Source: Firm-04 sp946413695 (GTDB lineage: Bacteria; Bacillota; Clostridia; Oscillospirales; Ruminococcaceae). From it: a DNA stretch of 64,000 nt. Below, piece by piece: positions 23,889 to 31,088 of the stretch (position 1 is its first letter; every line of letters begins with the position of its first letter). Position numbers and translations under genes: made by a program. The notes beneath the pieces are model-generated. The model was given only the letters and a program-made list of their open reading frames with translations, searched no databases and was not told the origin of the DNA. Where the stretch lies: assembly GCA_946413695.1 (NCBI GenBank), contig CAMKLV010000009.1, positions 11,174 to 75,173 of the forward strand, written 5' to 3'.

Positions 23889-23906
23889 GTCGCCCTCCTG
23901 ATTTCC

Positions 23907-24419
23907 TTAATTCGGATGATACGGATTCCCATTCGGCGGCGGCACAGCGCCAAACTGCGGCGGCGCCTGATACTGCTGCTGATATTGCGGCGGCGGCGCC
24001 TGCTGATACTGCTGCGGCGCCGGAGGCGGCGGATATCCCGGATTATACACCGGCGGCTGACCATATTGCTCAGCCGGAGCAGCTTGTGAGCCGCTGTCAT
24101 GCTGCTTCGATTCGCAGAATTCGACATTGTCGGCAAGGACCTCGATGCCGTAATGCTTGGTGCCGTTGTTGTCAGTATAATCATTATTCCGCATCTGCCC
24201 CTCGATCAGGATTCTGCTCCCTTTTGCAAAATACCGGCAGATAAACTCAGCGCGCGCACGCCAGGCAACCACATTGATAAAATCGGTCTCGGCCTGCTGT
24301 GCATCCTTCGCTTTCGGACGATCTACGGCGATCCGGAACCGGCAGCAAGGTGTGCCGCCGGTTGTCTGCCGGAATTCGGGATCAGCCACTAGGCGCCCCA
24401 TCAAAATGACCTTATTCAT
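23907..24419 (-). CDS. ssb: Single-stranded DNA-binding protein
   Basis: A 170-residue SSB. The OB fold covers about residues 1-110 with MNKVILMGRLVADPEFRQT, FRIAVDRPKAKDAQQAETDF and FAKGSRILIEGQMRNNDYTD. The Gly/Pro/Gln/Tyr-rich tail (about 115-170) lacks the acidic DDDIPF-type tip of host SSB, ending NGNPYHPN, so partner binding may differ. It sits between the initiator and the DUF3102-like gene and protects single-stranded DNA during phage replication. Confidence 0.92.
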   Translation of the reverse strand: MNKVILMGRLVADPEFRQTTGGTPCCRFRIAVDRPKAKDAQQAETDFINVVAWRARAEFICRYFAKGSRILIEGQMRNNDYTDNNGTKHYGIEVLADNVEFCESKQHDSGSQAAPAEQYGQPPVYNPGYPPPPAPQQYQQAPPPQYQQQYQAPPQFGAVPPPNGNPYHPN

Positions 24420-24421
24420 GC

Positions 24422-25990
24422 TTACTCCTTCCCGATCCGCTGCTCGATATCATGTATGATATTGCGGATGTTCTGCTTCAAGGTTTCCTTCTCCTTGCAG
24501 TCATTGAGGTTTGCAACCATCGTGCAGAGCGTCTGCACCTTGACACGCGCCTCACGATAGTTGATGTCGAGCCTGAGAAAATGGTCATTGTCATCTCTCT
24601 GATTCAGTTCATCTTCAAGCTTCTGCCGCGATTTATCCAACTCTGCGAGCTTAGCTTCATATTCCTTCCTGATCTGCTCCAGCTCGGCGCTGTTGTCCCG
24701 CACGGCGACCTCGACCGGTCTGCTCTCAAGCTCTGTAATCTTGGCATTCAGCTCGTCGATAACATGATCTCTTCCGCTTTCGAGCTCTCGGACGCGATCT
24801 TTGAGCTGCTCATTGTCAGATCTGAGACTATCCATCGAAATATCTTTGCCGCGGAGGATTTTATCCTTTGACGCGATTGTTTCCTTAAGAACTAGATTCT
24901 GATTATCTGCTTTGACATACTTTGTCTCAAATTCTTGCGAACGAGCAGCCTCTTGGTTTCGCTGCGCGATTGCTTTCTGTACATCCTGCTCTGCCTGCTT
25001 GACCTTGCCTTGCAGCTTGTCAATCTGGGCTTTCAACTCTTTGACCGTTGCACTCTCGACATCGACCGCGGTCGTGACGATCTCGCGCTGCTCCTCGGTC
25101 ACGGATGCCAGGAGCGCCAGCTTTGTCGCTCCGATTTGTCTCATTGATGAGACATTTTCCGCGCTCAGTCCTTCCGCAATCTGGATATACCGGTAAGCGT
25201 GCGAGCGTGACATGCCGAGCGCTTCCTCGCAGTATCCCTCGAAGTTGTCATAGAGCAGCGCCTTGTAATGCTTGCCATCGCGCATCTCCTTGATTGCCTT
25301 GCACATATCATACAGCGATTCGGCAGCGCTCTGAGCATCATCAAGGATGCGCTGATGCAGCTTCTTTGCCTGATCAACGGGATCCAGCTCAACCGATTGC
25401 GCTGCAACGATCGCTGTCTCCTGCTTCGGTTCTTCTTCCGGAACCTCAATGTTCGCATTTGTCAGTACGGTTTTGATTGCCTTGATAACTGTGCCGTTGA
25501 AAATGCGCTTGATCTCTCCGGTGCGGAATGCTTCGAGCAGATCCTCGGTTGTGTCGATCATATTGACCTTGCATTTGCTGTATACAGAGGCGCCGATCGC
25601 AAGGTGTTCAAGTGTTGTCAGCGGCTTTTTGATGCGCCAAACTCGGACATAGCAGTTGCTGATGACTTCCGGATCTTCATCCTCTGCGAGTTCAGGCTTT
25701 TCCATATCGTCAAAATCGAGACAGGTCGGTTTCTCGTCGAATCCAGGGAGATCGAGGATAACATCAGCATATTCCTCATAGCCTTCCTCATTGTTAATTA
25801 CGCGAGTGATCTGACCAACATAACAATCGTCATCGTCCTCAGGACCATTCACCGTACAGAGCATCAGAATAATCAGTTTCTCAGTTCCCGGGACATAGAC
25901 AAGCTGCTCAAACGTCAGCTCGTCTCCGAGAAATGGTTTGCAGTCGCCGTATCTCATTGTGGCACCGACCTGTAAATCCTCATACTTCAC
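24422..25990 (-). CDS. DUF3102-like protein with long coiled coil
   Basis: A 522-residue protein. The first part is acidic and globular (FEQLVYVPGTEKLIILMLCTV ... DVILDLPGFDEKP). The middle has a helix-turn-helix region resembling DUF3102/ParB-type sequences (DNFEGYCEEALGMSRSHAY and RYIQIAEGL). Residues about 320-480 are a long heptad coiled coil (KELKAQIDKLQGKVKQAEQ). The start is uncertain: GTG at 25990 is 13 bases after AAGGAG, another GTG is 12 bases further upstream. A DNA-organising or segregation-like role in phage replication is possible. Confidence 0.65.
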   Translation of the reverse strand: MKYEDLQVGATMRYGDCKPFLGDELTFEQLVYVPGTEKLIILMLCTVNGPEDDDDCYVGQITRVINNEEGYEEYADVILDLPGFDEKPTCLDFDDMEKPELAEDEDPEVISNCYVRVWRIKKPLTTLEHLAIGASVYSKCKVNMIDTTEDLLEAFRTGEIKRIFNGTVIKAIKTVLTNANIEVPEEEPKQETAIVAAQSVELDPVDQAKKLHQRILDDAQSAAESLYDMCKAIKEMRDGKHYKALLYDNFEGYCEEALGMSRSHAYRYIQIAEGLSAENVSSMRQIGATKLALLASVTEEQREIVTTAVDVESATVKELKAQIDKLQGKVKQAEQDVQKAIAQRNQEAARSQEFETKYVKADNQNLVLKETIASKDKILRGKDISMDSLRSDNEQLKDRVRELESGRDHVIDELNAKITELESRPVEVAVRDNSAELEQIRKEYEAKLAELDKSRQKLEDELNQRDDNDHFLRLDINYREARVKVQTLCTMVANLNDCKEKETLKQNIRNIIHDIEQRIGKE

Positions 25991-26078
25991 TTGACTTTTC
26001 ACACTCCTTATGTTATAATGCAGATGTAAACATTTTCCTTGCTGCCGTGTCACTGTTGGCTCAGTGATGCGGCATTTT

Positions 26079-26387
26079 TTATACCATGTCGATTGCGAGC
26101 AGCGCGTAATACTTTGAGGGCACATCCGTGAGCAGCTCTTCCTTCTGACCAACAATCAGCACATTGCCGAGGATCTGCCGCCCGCAAAGTGCGGTTGCGA
26201 TCAGATTCTCAGATAACCGCTTCATGCGCCCGTCTTCATCCACGAGCATGACACCGCCGTCCCGCAGTGAGACAGTCTCGATGTATCCGCCGACATGCTG
26301 CTGCAACAGGTGCAATTCCTCGGCGATGCTGCCCTCGATGCCGACAAGATACGGCTTGCCGTTCGGCTCAATCTTCACTGCAATCAT
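26079..26387 (-). CDS. DUF3846 domain protein
   Basis: A 102-residue protein with the DUF3846 pattern: MIAVKIEPNGKPYLVGIEG, GGVMLVDEDGRMKRLSENL and CGRQILGNVLIVGQKEE. The family is common in phages and plasmids, with unknown function. The ATG at 26387 follows AAGGAG by 8 bases. The gap downstream (25991-26078) has no gene and may hold the promoter of the next unit. Confidence 0.72.
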   Translation of the reverse strand: MIAVKIEPNGKPYLVGIEGSIAEELHLLQQHVGGYIETVSLRDGGVMLVDEDGRMKRLSENLIATALCGRQILGNVLIVGQKEELLTDVPSKYYALLAIDMV

Positions 26388-26572
26388 TCGCTTTTCTCCT
26401 TCCATTTCCGGTCATGTGCCGCAAGCTGCTCCCTGATGCAGTCATGCACCTTTTCATTCCACGCGGGCCGCAAATAGTTCTTTGACATTGCAGACAGCAT
26501 TACAAGCACACGGCAAACCATCCAGCGCGGCAGCTTCAGAGTGACTGTGCGTTCATTCGGTATCATTGCCAT
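26384..26572 (-). CDS. Small basic phage protein
   Basis: A 62-residue protein (MAMIPNERTVTLKLPRWMVC ... EKVHDCIREQLAAHDRKWKEK). The N-terminus resembles a short ribbon strand followed by helices, so an RHH-like DNA-binding fold is conceivable. It overlaps both neighbours by a few bases. No family recognised. Confidence 0.55.
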   Translation of the reverse strand: MAMIPNERTVTLKLPRWMVCRVLVMLSAMSKNYLRPAWNEKVHDCIREQLAAHDRKWKEKSE

Positions 26573-27285
26573 TTCTGTTCCTCCACCCACTGCTCGATAG
26601 CAGAGCGCCGATCTTCGAGCTTTGCAAGCTCTTCTTTCAGCTCAGCGATACGTTGCTCCCGCTGTTCGATTTCCCAGTTAATCGCAGAAACCTGATCGTC
26701 AAGAGCCACCCAGATATAATGCGGCAGCTTGTCCGGTTCCGCGTTCGCGGACTTTTCCTCTGCGATCGCAGAGATTTCCTTTTCGATCTCAGCCGGCACG
26801 AGCGGTGTGTTCGGAATGCCGTTCTCGCAGTCTTCGAGCTGCTCCGGCTTGTCGCCAGACTTGCTCTCTGCAATCATTTTATCGACAGCATCCTCAAACT
26901 CATGATTGATCTTCACAGGCTTCGCTTTCGCCATACGTTCAGGCTTGTCATCTGTCTGCATGATCTCGCTTTCTGCTTTGTTGAGCCGCTTAATCAGCGT
27001 GCAGATCGCAGCGCCGGACACCTTGTACTGCTTGGCAAGATCAGCCTGCGATGTGCCGTCCTTCCACGCCTGGAAGATAGCAGCTTTCTCGGTGTTGGTC
27101 AATTTTCCCATTAAAACACTCTCCTTCTTTCTGATGTTAAATATGATCGCGCGGACAGTCTCGAACGAAAGATGCAGCATGCCGGCGATCCGGAAATAAT
27201 GATTTCCCTCGTTGAGCAGTTCCAGCACGCGCCGTTCAAGCGGCGTCAATGCCTGAATTTCCGGCTCTATGCTTATCCAGTCCAT
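26563..27285 (-). CDS. Phage regulator with LuxR-like HTH, second HTH and coiled coil
   Basis: A 240-residue protein. Residues about 1-55 match a LuxR/GerE-type HTH (ALTPLERRVLELLNEGNHYF, then RIAGMLHLSFETVRAI). A second HTH follows (TNTEKAAIFQAWKDGTSQAD and LAKQYKVSGAAICTLIKRL). The C-terminus is a coiled coil (NWEIEQREQRIAELKEELAKLEDRRSA). The ATG at 27285 follows AGAGG by 8 bases. Two DNA-binding modules in one phage protein suggest an early-gene regulator. Its targets are unknown. Confidence 0.65.
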   Translation of the reverse strand: MDWISIEPEIQALTPLERRVLELLNEGNHYFRIAGMLHLSFETVRAIIFNIRKKESVLMGKLTNTEKAAIFQAWKDGTSQADLAKQYKVSGAAICTLIKRLNKAESEIMQTDDKPERMAKAKPVKINHEFEDAVDKMIAESKSGDKPEQLEDCENGIPNTPLVPAEIEKEISAIAEEKSANAEPDKLPHYIWVALDDQVSAINWEIEQREQRIAELKEELAKLEDRRSAIEQWVEEQKWQ

Positions 27286-27290
27286 ATGCT

Positions 27291-27524
27291 TCACCTCTGA
27301 TTCGCCCGACGCAGTCTCTCCTCATTCATCTTTTCAGCGAATTTCGCCTCTGCAAGCTGATCCGCGCGCTGCTCCGCCCATTCAGAAAGACGATGCCGTT
27401 CGCTGTGCAGAATCCGCGCTGTCTGCCGCTGATCATGTGCGCGGGCCAGCGCAAGCACCAGAGCGTCAATGAGCAGCAGGATCGAAAAGCCTGCCCATGC
27501 CGGCAGATCAGTCAACAGTCTCAT
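27291..27524 (-). CDS. Small membrane protein with coiled-coil tail
   Basis: A 77-residue protein with one membrane helix (WAGFSILLLIDALVLALARA) and a charged helical tail (LSEWAEQRADQLAEAKFAEKMNEERLRR). Gene layout resembles small phage membrane proteins that interfere with host or superinfecting phage, but nothing specific is shown. Confidence 0.5.
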   Translation of the reverse strand: MRLLTDLPAWAGFSILLLIDALVLALARAHDQRQTARILHSERHRLSEWAEQRADQLAEAKFAEKMNEERLRRANQR

Positions 27525-27753
27525 GCGCATTCTCCTCGTGCTTCTTGAACTCAGTCAGACCGGTTTTGAAACCGGCAACAATCGCCGCCTTAAAATAATC
27601 CGCGGCAGCAAGTCTCTTTTCCGGAGCAAGATGCATAAGTAATGCCTGCACGATTCCAGCCACAATATTGCCGCTTTCTTCACAGACATCCAAGAACTTG
27701 CCGCTCATCTCGATTCGTGTGTGTTTACCCTTTTCGGTTTCTGCTTTGAGCAT
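27508..27753 (-). CDS. Small phage early protein, unknown
   Basis: An 81-residue helical protein (EMSGKFLDVCEESGNIVAGI ... AADYFKAAIVAGFKTGLTEF). GGAGG is followed by two ATGs at 27756 and 27753; the second has better spacing. It lies two genes after the Cro-like regulator. No family recognised. Confidence 0.55.
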   Translation of the reverse strand: MLKAETEKGKHTRIEMSGKFLDVCEESGNIVAGIVQALLMHLAPEKRLAAADYFKAAIVAGFKTGLTEFKKHEENAHETVD

Positions 27754-27766
27754 CATATTCCTCCTC

Positions 27767-28027
27767 TCATTGCACAACGAGAGACCGCGCGAAGCTGTCC
27801 GCAAAGGCTTCGAGTCCCTTGTCGATCGGGACATCGAGCGCCGTAAAATACAGCCACATGCGATACATCGTCATTTTGTTCGGGTCCTTGAGGTCATTGT
27901 ACACAGTCTGATAGTGTACACCGACCAGATCGGCGAGCTGGCGCGCGGTCATGCTGCGGACCGCCATTGACGCTGTCACGATTGCTGCCACGCACTCAGC
28001 AGGCGTCTTTTTCCGTTTGGCTGCCAT
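27767..28027 (-). CDS. Small HTH protein, early regulator
   Basis: An 86-residue protein with a helix-turn-helix (MTARQLADLVGVHYQTVYNDLKD) and a helical C-terminus. It directly follows the Cro-like gene, with AAAGGGGG 9 bases before the ATG, a place often occupied by CII-like or excision regulators. DNA binding is well supported; the precise role is not. Confidence 0.68.
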   Translation of the reverse strand: MAAKRKKTPAECVAAIVTASMAVRSMTARQLADLVGVHYQTVYNDLKDPNKMTMYRMWLYFTALDVPIDKGLEAFADSFARSLVVQ

Positions 28028-28030
28028 ACA

Positions 28031-28243
28031 TCAGTTCCCCCTTTCGGCTTTCAGCGAAATGCCCTCCAGCAGAGCATCTGTGGTGCATTTCAGTTCTTTT
28101 GCAATGCGCATCAGGCTGAAAATGTCAGGTTTTCTAAGCCCTGATTCCCACATTGCAACTGCGGATTGTGTGACACCGATTGCTTCTGCAAGTTCGAGCT
28201 GAGTCATTCCTGCTTGCTCTCTGTATTTTTTGATACCAGTCAA
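28031..28243 (-). CDS. Cro-like XRE-family regulator
   Basis: A 70-residue XRE protein (GIKKYREQAGMTQLELAEAIGVTQSAVAMWESGLRKPDIFS), the first gene of the leftward early operon and divergent from the CI-like repressor. The TTG at 28243 is chosen because AGGAGG lies 7 bases upstream; the longer frame would start inside that RBS. Its promoter at 28281-28309 contains an operator-like site, consistent with a CI/Cro switch. Confidence 0.82.
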   Translation of the reverse strand: MTGIKKYREQAGMTQLELAEAIGVTQSAVAMWESGLRKPDIFSLMRIAKELKCTTDALLEGISLKAERGN

Positions 28244-28280
28244 CTCCTCGCCTCCTTTCAATATTTCGTTCTGTAATAAT

Positions 28281-28309
28281 AAAATATCACACTACGAAAT
28301 ATTTGTCAA
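28281..28309 (-). promoter_or_regulatory. Leftward early promoter with operator in spacer
   Basis: On the minus strand TTGACA (28304-28309) and TATTTT (28281-28286) are 17 bases apart. The spacer and -10 carry AATATTTCGTAGTGTGATATT, an imperfect palindrome whose GTGTGATA half is identical to the half site of the rightward operator. A related TATTTCGTGATA-type site is at about 28323-28334. Confidence 0.78.
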
Positions 28310-28358
28310 TAGCAATTATTTCATTTCGTGATATTGCACATATTTCAACTGTTTTTTC

Positions 28359-28387
28359 TTGACATGTATCACACAGTGTGATATTAT
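28359..28387 (+). promoter_or_regulatory. Repressor promoter with perfect operator palindrome
   Basis: TTGACA (28359-28364) and TATTAT (28382-28387) are 17 bases apart. The spacer holds the perfect palindrome TATCACAC-A-GTGTGATA (28367-28383). Binding there would block RNA polymerase, so repressor autoregulation or Cro control is expected. Confidence 0.82.
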
Positions 28388-28419
28388 ATGAGTAGAAACA
28401 TATAGAAAGCGGTGATACC

Positions 28420-28800
28420 ATGAAATTTCCAGAAAGATTAAAAGAAGCTAGAGTCCATGCCAAAATAACTCAAGTAGCTCTTGCAAAAATGTGTAATGTT
28501 TCTCAAGGTACAATCGCTAATTGGGAATCAGGAACAAGAACCCCTGATTTAGAGATGTTTGCTTCTTTGGCAAAACGTCTGAATGTATCAGCAGACTATC
28601 TTCTCGGTATCACAGATGCAGATAATCCGAGTGGTACAGCAACTCTACTAGCAGCACTTCACGATCAGTCCACAAACACTTCTGTGTTTGTGGAAATGCT
28701 GAACGAATTGAATGAAACACAGCAATGTGAGATACTTGGGCGTATGAAACTTATGGCAGATCAGGAAGATGAATTTGAACGGAAAGAAAACGTATCGTGA
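28420..28800 (+). CDS. CI-like XRE-family phage repressor
   Basis: A 126-residue repressor. The N-terminal XRE HTH (about 5-60) reads ARVHAKITQVALAKMCNVSQ then GTIANWESGTRTPDLEMF, followed by KRLNVSADYLLGITD. The C-terminal part (about 75-126) is a short helical oligomerisation region; there is no LexA-like Ser-Lys peptidase domain, so induction by RecA self-cleavage is unlikely. It starts 32 bases after a good promoter. The gene is AT-rich, like the next gene. Confidence 0.85.
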   Translation: MKFPERLKEARVHAKITQVALAKMCNVSQGTIANWESGTRTPDLEMFASLAKRLNVSADYLLGITDADNPSGTATLLAALHDQSTNTSVFVEMLNELNETQQCEILGRMKLMADQEDEFERKENVS

Positions 28801-28816
28801 AAACAGGAGGTTTAAC

Positions 28817-30256
28817 ATGAATAGAAACATAGGAAACCTACGCATGATTTTTCCCAATAATTACTGTTTGATTGATATAGAAACAACCGGGCTCGATCCA
28901 CAAATTGACGAGATTATTGAACTGAGTGCAATCAGAATTCGTAATAATATCATTACTGATTCTTTTGAACAACTCATAAAACCTAGTGAGCCAATAGACA
29001 GCTTTATTACAAATCTGACTGGTATAACAAATGAGATGGTAGCACATATGCCTTCAATAAATGATGTTCTCCCGTCGTTTATCGACTTTATTGGTAATGA
29101 TCTTATTGCAGGACATAATGTAAGATTTGACATCAATTTCATATATGACACATGTGCAAACATTGGAAAACCTGAATTCAAAAACGATTATTGTGATACT
29201 ATGCGTATTGCACGGAAGGTGTTGTCTGAATTGAAGCATCACCGATTAAAAGATTTAGTTCAATACTATGGTATTCTCAACAAAAATGCGCATCGAGCCT
29301 TAAGCGACTGTACTGCAACATTTGAGGTCCTCTATAAACTCCGCGAATCCGCCGAAGCAAGGCATATAGATATATCTAAAGTAAAGAACTACAAGACGGT
29401 AAAATCATCTGATCTCTCACCTGCAACAAATCTTTTTGATGAATCTCATCCATTGTTTGAGAAAACATGCGTTTTCACAGGTGCACTTGAGCACATGACG
29501 AGAAGAGAGGCTATGCAAAGTGTCCTTGATTTGGGTGGGTTCTGCGGAGATAGTGTTACTAAGAAAACCGATTTTCTTATTCTTGGCAGCCTTGAATACT
29601 GTGCAGGAGTAAAAGGAAAGAAAAGTGCCAAATTAAAAAAAGCAGAAGATCTGATCCTTAATGGGCAGGACCTTACAATTCTTTCAGAATCAGCATTTTA
29701 TGATTTGCTTCCTAATCCTTCTTCTGAAACTAATATGAGTAAGAAAAAGCAGCAGGATAATCTTTTTGATATTGTTGTAACTTTGATTCAATCAGTAATT
29801 GATAATAATGCACTTGCGAAAGATATTATAATTAAAACCGAAAATAAAAATAATTCTATTTCATACTGGTTGAAAGAACCGACAAGTAGTAAAAAAACCA
29901 AAATGCTTCTAAAAGTATATGAAACACAACGATATGGAAATCAAAATACTACTGTCATTTCTGTAAAGACATCACTTGCCAATCAAGTAGACATACCATT
30001 GGATGTACATGTGTCATCAAAAAGCAATAATATAAATACTGAGCTCGAACTCTTCGATTTTGGAATGGGAATACACTATTTTATACAGCAGTTAATTGAT
30101 TTATTTGTAAAAGGATACGAGCCTGCTGAAAAATTCGGTTGCTGTCACCGCTATAAGGAATGCTCTGATGCAAAAAAATGTACTCATCCAGATCAATTCT
30201 ACGCGCGTGCCTGTTGGTATCGCAAGAACCTTGAAAGCGGTAAAATATTCTATTGA
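28817..30256 (+). CDS. DnaQ-like 3'-5' exonuclease with BRCT domain, prophage cargo gene
   Basis: A 479-residue protein. Residues about 15-185 form a DEDDh exonuclease: DIETTGLD (Asp, Glu), AGHNVRFDINF (Asp) and HRALSDCTATF (His, Asp). Residues about 215-315 form a BRCT domain (KTCVFTGALEHMTRREAMQ, DLGGFCGDSVTKKTDFLILG). The C-terminal 150 residues include a Cys/His cluster (CCHRYKECSDAKKC ... CWYR). The DNA is strongly AT-rich. It lies between repressor and integrase and starts 16 bases after the repressor stop, a typical place for lysogen-expressed defence or fitness genes. Role is inferred. Confidence 0.8.
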   Translation: MNRNIGNLRMIFPNNYCLIDIETTGLDPQIDEIIELSAIRIRNNIITDSFEQLIKPSEPIDSFITNLTGITNEMVAHMPSINDVLPSFIDFIGNDLIAGHNVRFDINFIYDTCANIGKPEFKNDYCDTMRIARKVLSELKHHRLKDLVQYYGILNKNAHRALSDCTATFEVLYKLRESAEARHIDISKVKNYKTVKSSDLSPATNLFDESHPLFEKTCVFTGALEHMTRREAMQSVLDLGGFCGDSVTKKTDFLILGSLEYCAGVKGKKSAKLKKAEDLILNGQDLTILSESAFYDLLPNPSSETNMSKKKQQDNLFDIVVTLIQSVIDNNALAKDIIIKTENKNNSISYWLKEPTSSKKTKMLLKVYETQRYGNQNTTVISVKTSLANQVDIPLDVHVSSKSNNINTELELFDFGMGIHYFIQQLIDLFVKGYEPAEKFGCCHRYKECSDAKKCTHPDQFYARACWYRKNLESGKIFY

Positions 30257-30282
30257 AGACATAATGCGTTTAAGTGCTAAGC

Positions 30283-30325
30283 CGAAATGTATTGATTTCA
30301 ATACATTTCGCAGCGCATACTATAC
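30283..30325 (+). promoter_or_regulatory. Inverted repeat and promoter before the GNAT pair
   Basis: A perfect 13-2-13 inverted repeat (30283-30310, half site CGAAATGTATTGA) overlaps the -35 region of a possible promoter with -10 TATACT (30320-30325). Such operators are usual for autoregulated toxin-antitoxin operons. It could also act as a weak terminator of the exonuclease gene. Confidence 0.5.
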
Positions 30326-30341
30326 TGAAGGAGGTGCTCAT

Positions 30342-30527
30342 ATGGGAGCATATGCACAAAACTCAAACAGCACCTTTCATACAAACAGAAAGGTGAATAT
30401 GACCAGAAAGCGCGGCGGTGCTCTTGAACGCCGTATGCAGAAGATCCGCGGCGGCCGAATCGTTATCAACCACGAGAACAACACTTTCAAGATCATCCGC
30501 AGGGAGGAAACCGAGAATGGACAGTAG
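30342..30527 (+). CDS. Small basic protein preceding GNAT gene (candidate antitoxin)
   Basis: A 61-residue basic protein (TRKRGGALERRMQKIRGGR, then IVINHENNTFKIIRREE). GAAGGAGG lies 7 bases before the ATG. It overlaps the GNAT gene by 11 bases, so the two are co-translated. It is not an obvious RHH protein as in typical GNAT modules, so assignment as antitoxin rests on arrangement and charge. Confidence 0.5.
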   Translation: MGAYAQNSNSTFHTNRKVNMTRKRGGALERRMQKIRGGRIVINHENNTFKIIRREETENGQ

Positions 30528-31032
30528 TTTTCTAACGGTTCCCTATACGCGCGAATTACAGGAGCTCTACTCGCGTAAATTTGACTGCGGAAACGATCTG
30601 ATCTCCGGCATTCTCAAGACGGAAGACTCTCTCCGCGATATGGTCGGCAAAACATATGTCCTATTGGATGAAGAAAGAGGGCGTATCATAGGCTACTATA
30701 ATATCAGCACCGGCGATCTGGCAGACGGTAATTTCATTCGCTTAGGCGGTTCGGTCTATATCAAGTATTTTGCGGTTGACTGCGAATACCAGGACACAAA
30801 ATGGGATGATGATTACATCGCTGATGTTTTACTGAGCGACTGCATCAATCGTATAATGGAAATCAGAGATTCTTCCGTTGGTTTCGCGTTTGTTACCTTG
30901 TCTTCTACAGATGAGGGTCGTCATCTTTATGAACGAAATGACTTCTTGCCCCTCGATGATGATATGATGATCGCAAAGGGCGAGAAAGAGAACGGGTGTA
31001 TCCCAATGTATCTGCCGATTGATTATGAATAA
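30517..31032 (+). CDS. GNAT-family acetyltransferase, TacT/AtaT toxin-like
   Basis: A 171-residue GNAT protein. It has the RKFDCGNDLISGILKTE motif, resembling the FxCGNxxLxxFL motif of toxin-type acetyltransferases, then RIIGYYNISTGDL, YIKYFAVDCEYQ and a C-terminal AFVTLSSTDEGRHLYERNDF. Toxins of this group acetylate aminoacyl-tRNA. A small basic gene upstream overlaps it. Position between repressor and integrase fits a prophage stabilisation or defence module. A non-toxin GNAT is the alternative. Confidence 0.65.
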   Translation: MDSSFLTVPYTRELQELYSRKFDCGNDLISGILKTEDSLRDMVGKTYVLLDEERGRIIGYYNISTGDLADGNFIRLGGSVYIKYFAVDCEYQDTKWDDDYIADVLLSDCINRIMEIRDSSVGFAFVTLSSTDEGRHLYERNDFLPLDDDMMIAKGEKENGCIPMYLPIDYE

Positions 31033-31088
31033 CAAAACGCCCGATGCGCAATGCACCGGGCGAATCTGAAAGAAAGGAGAGCGGCTAT

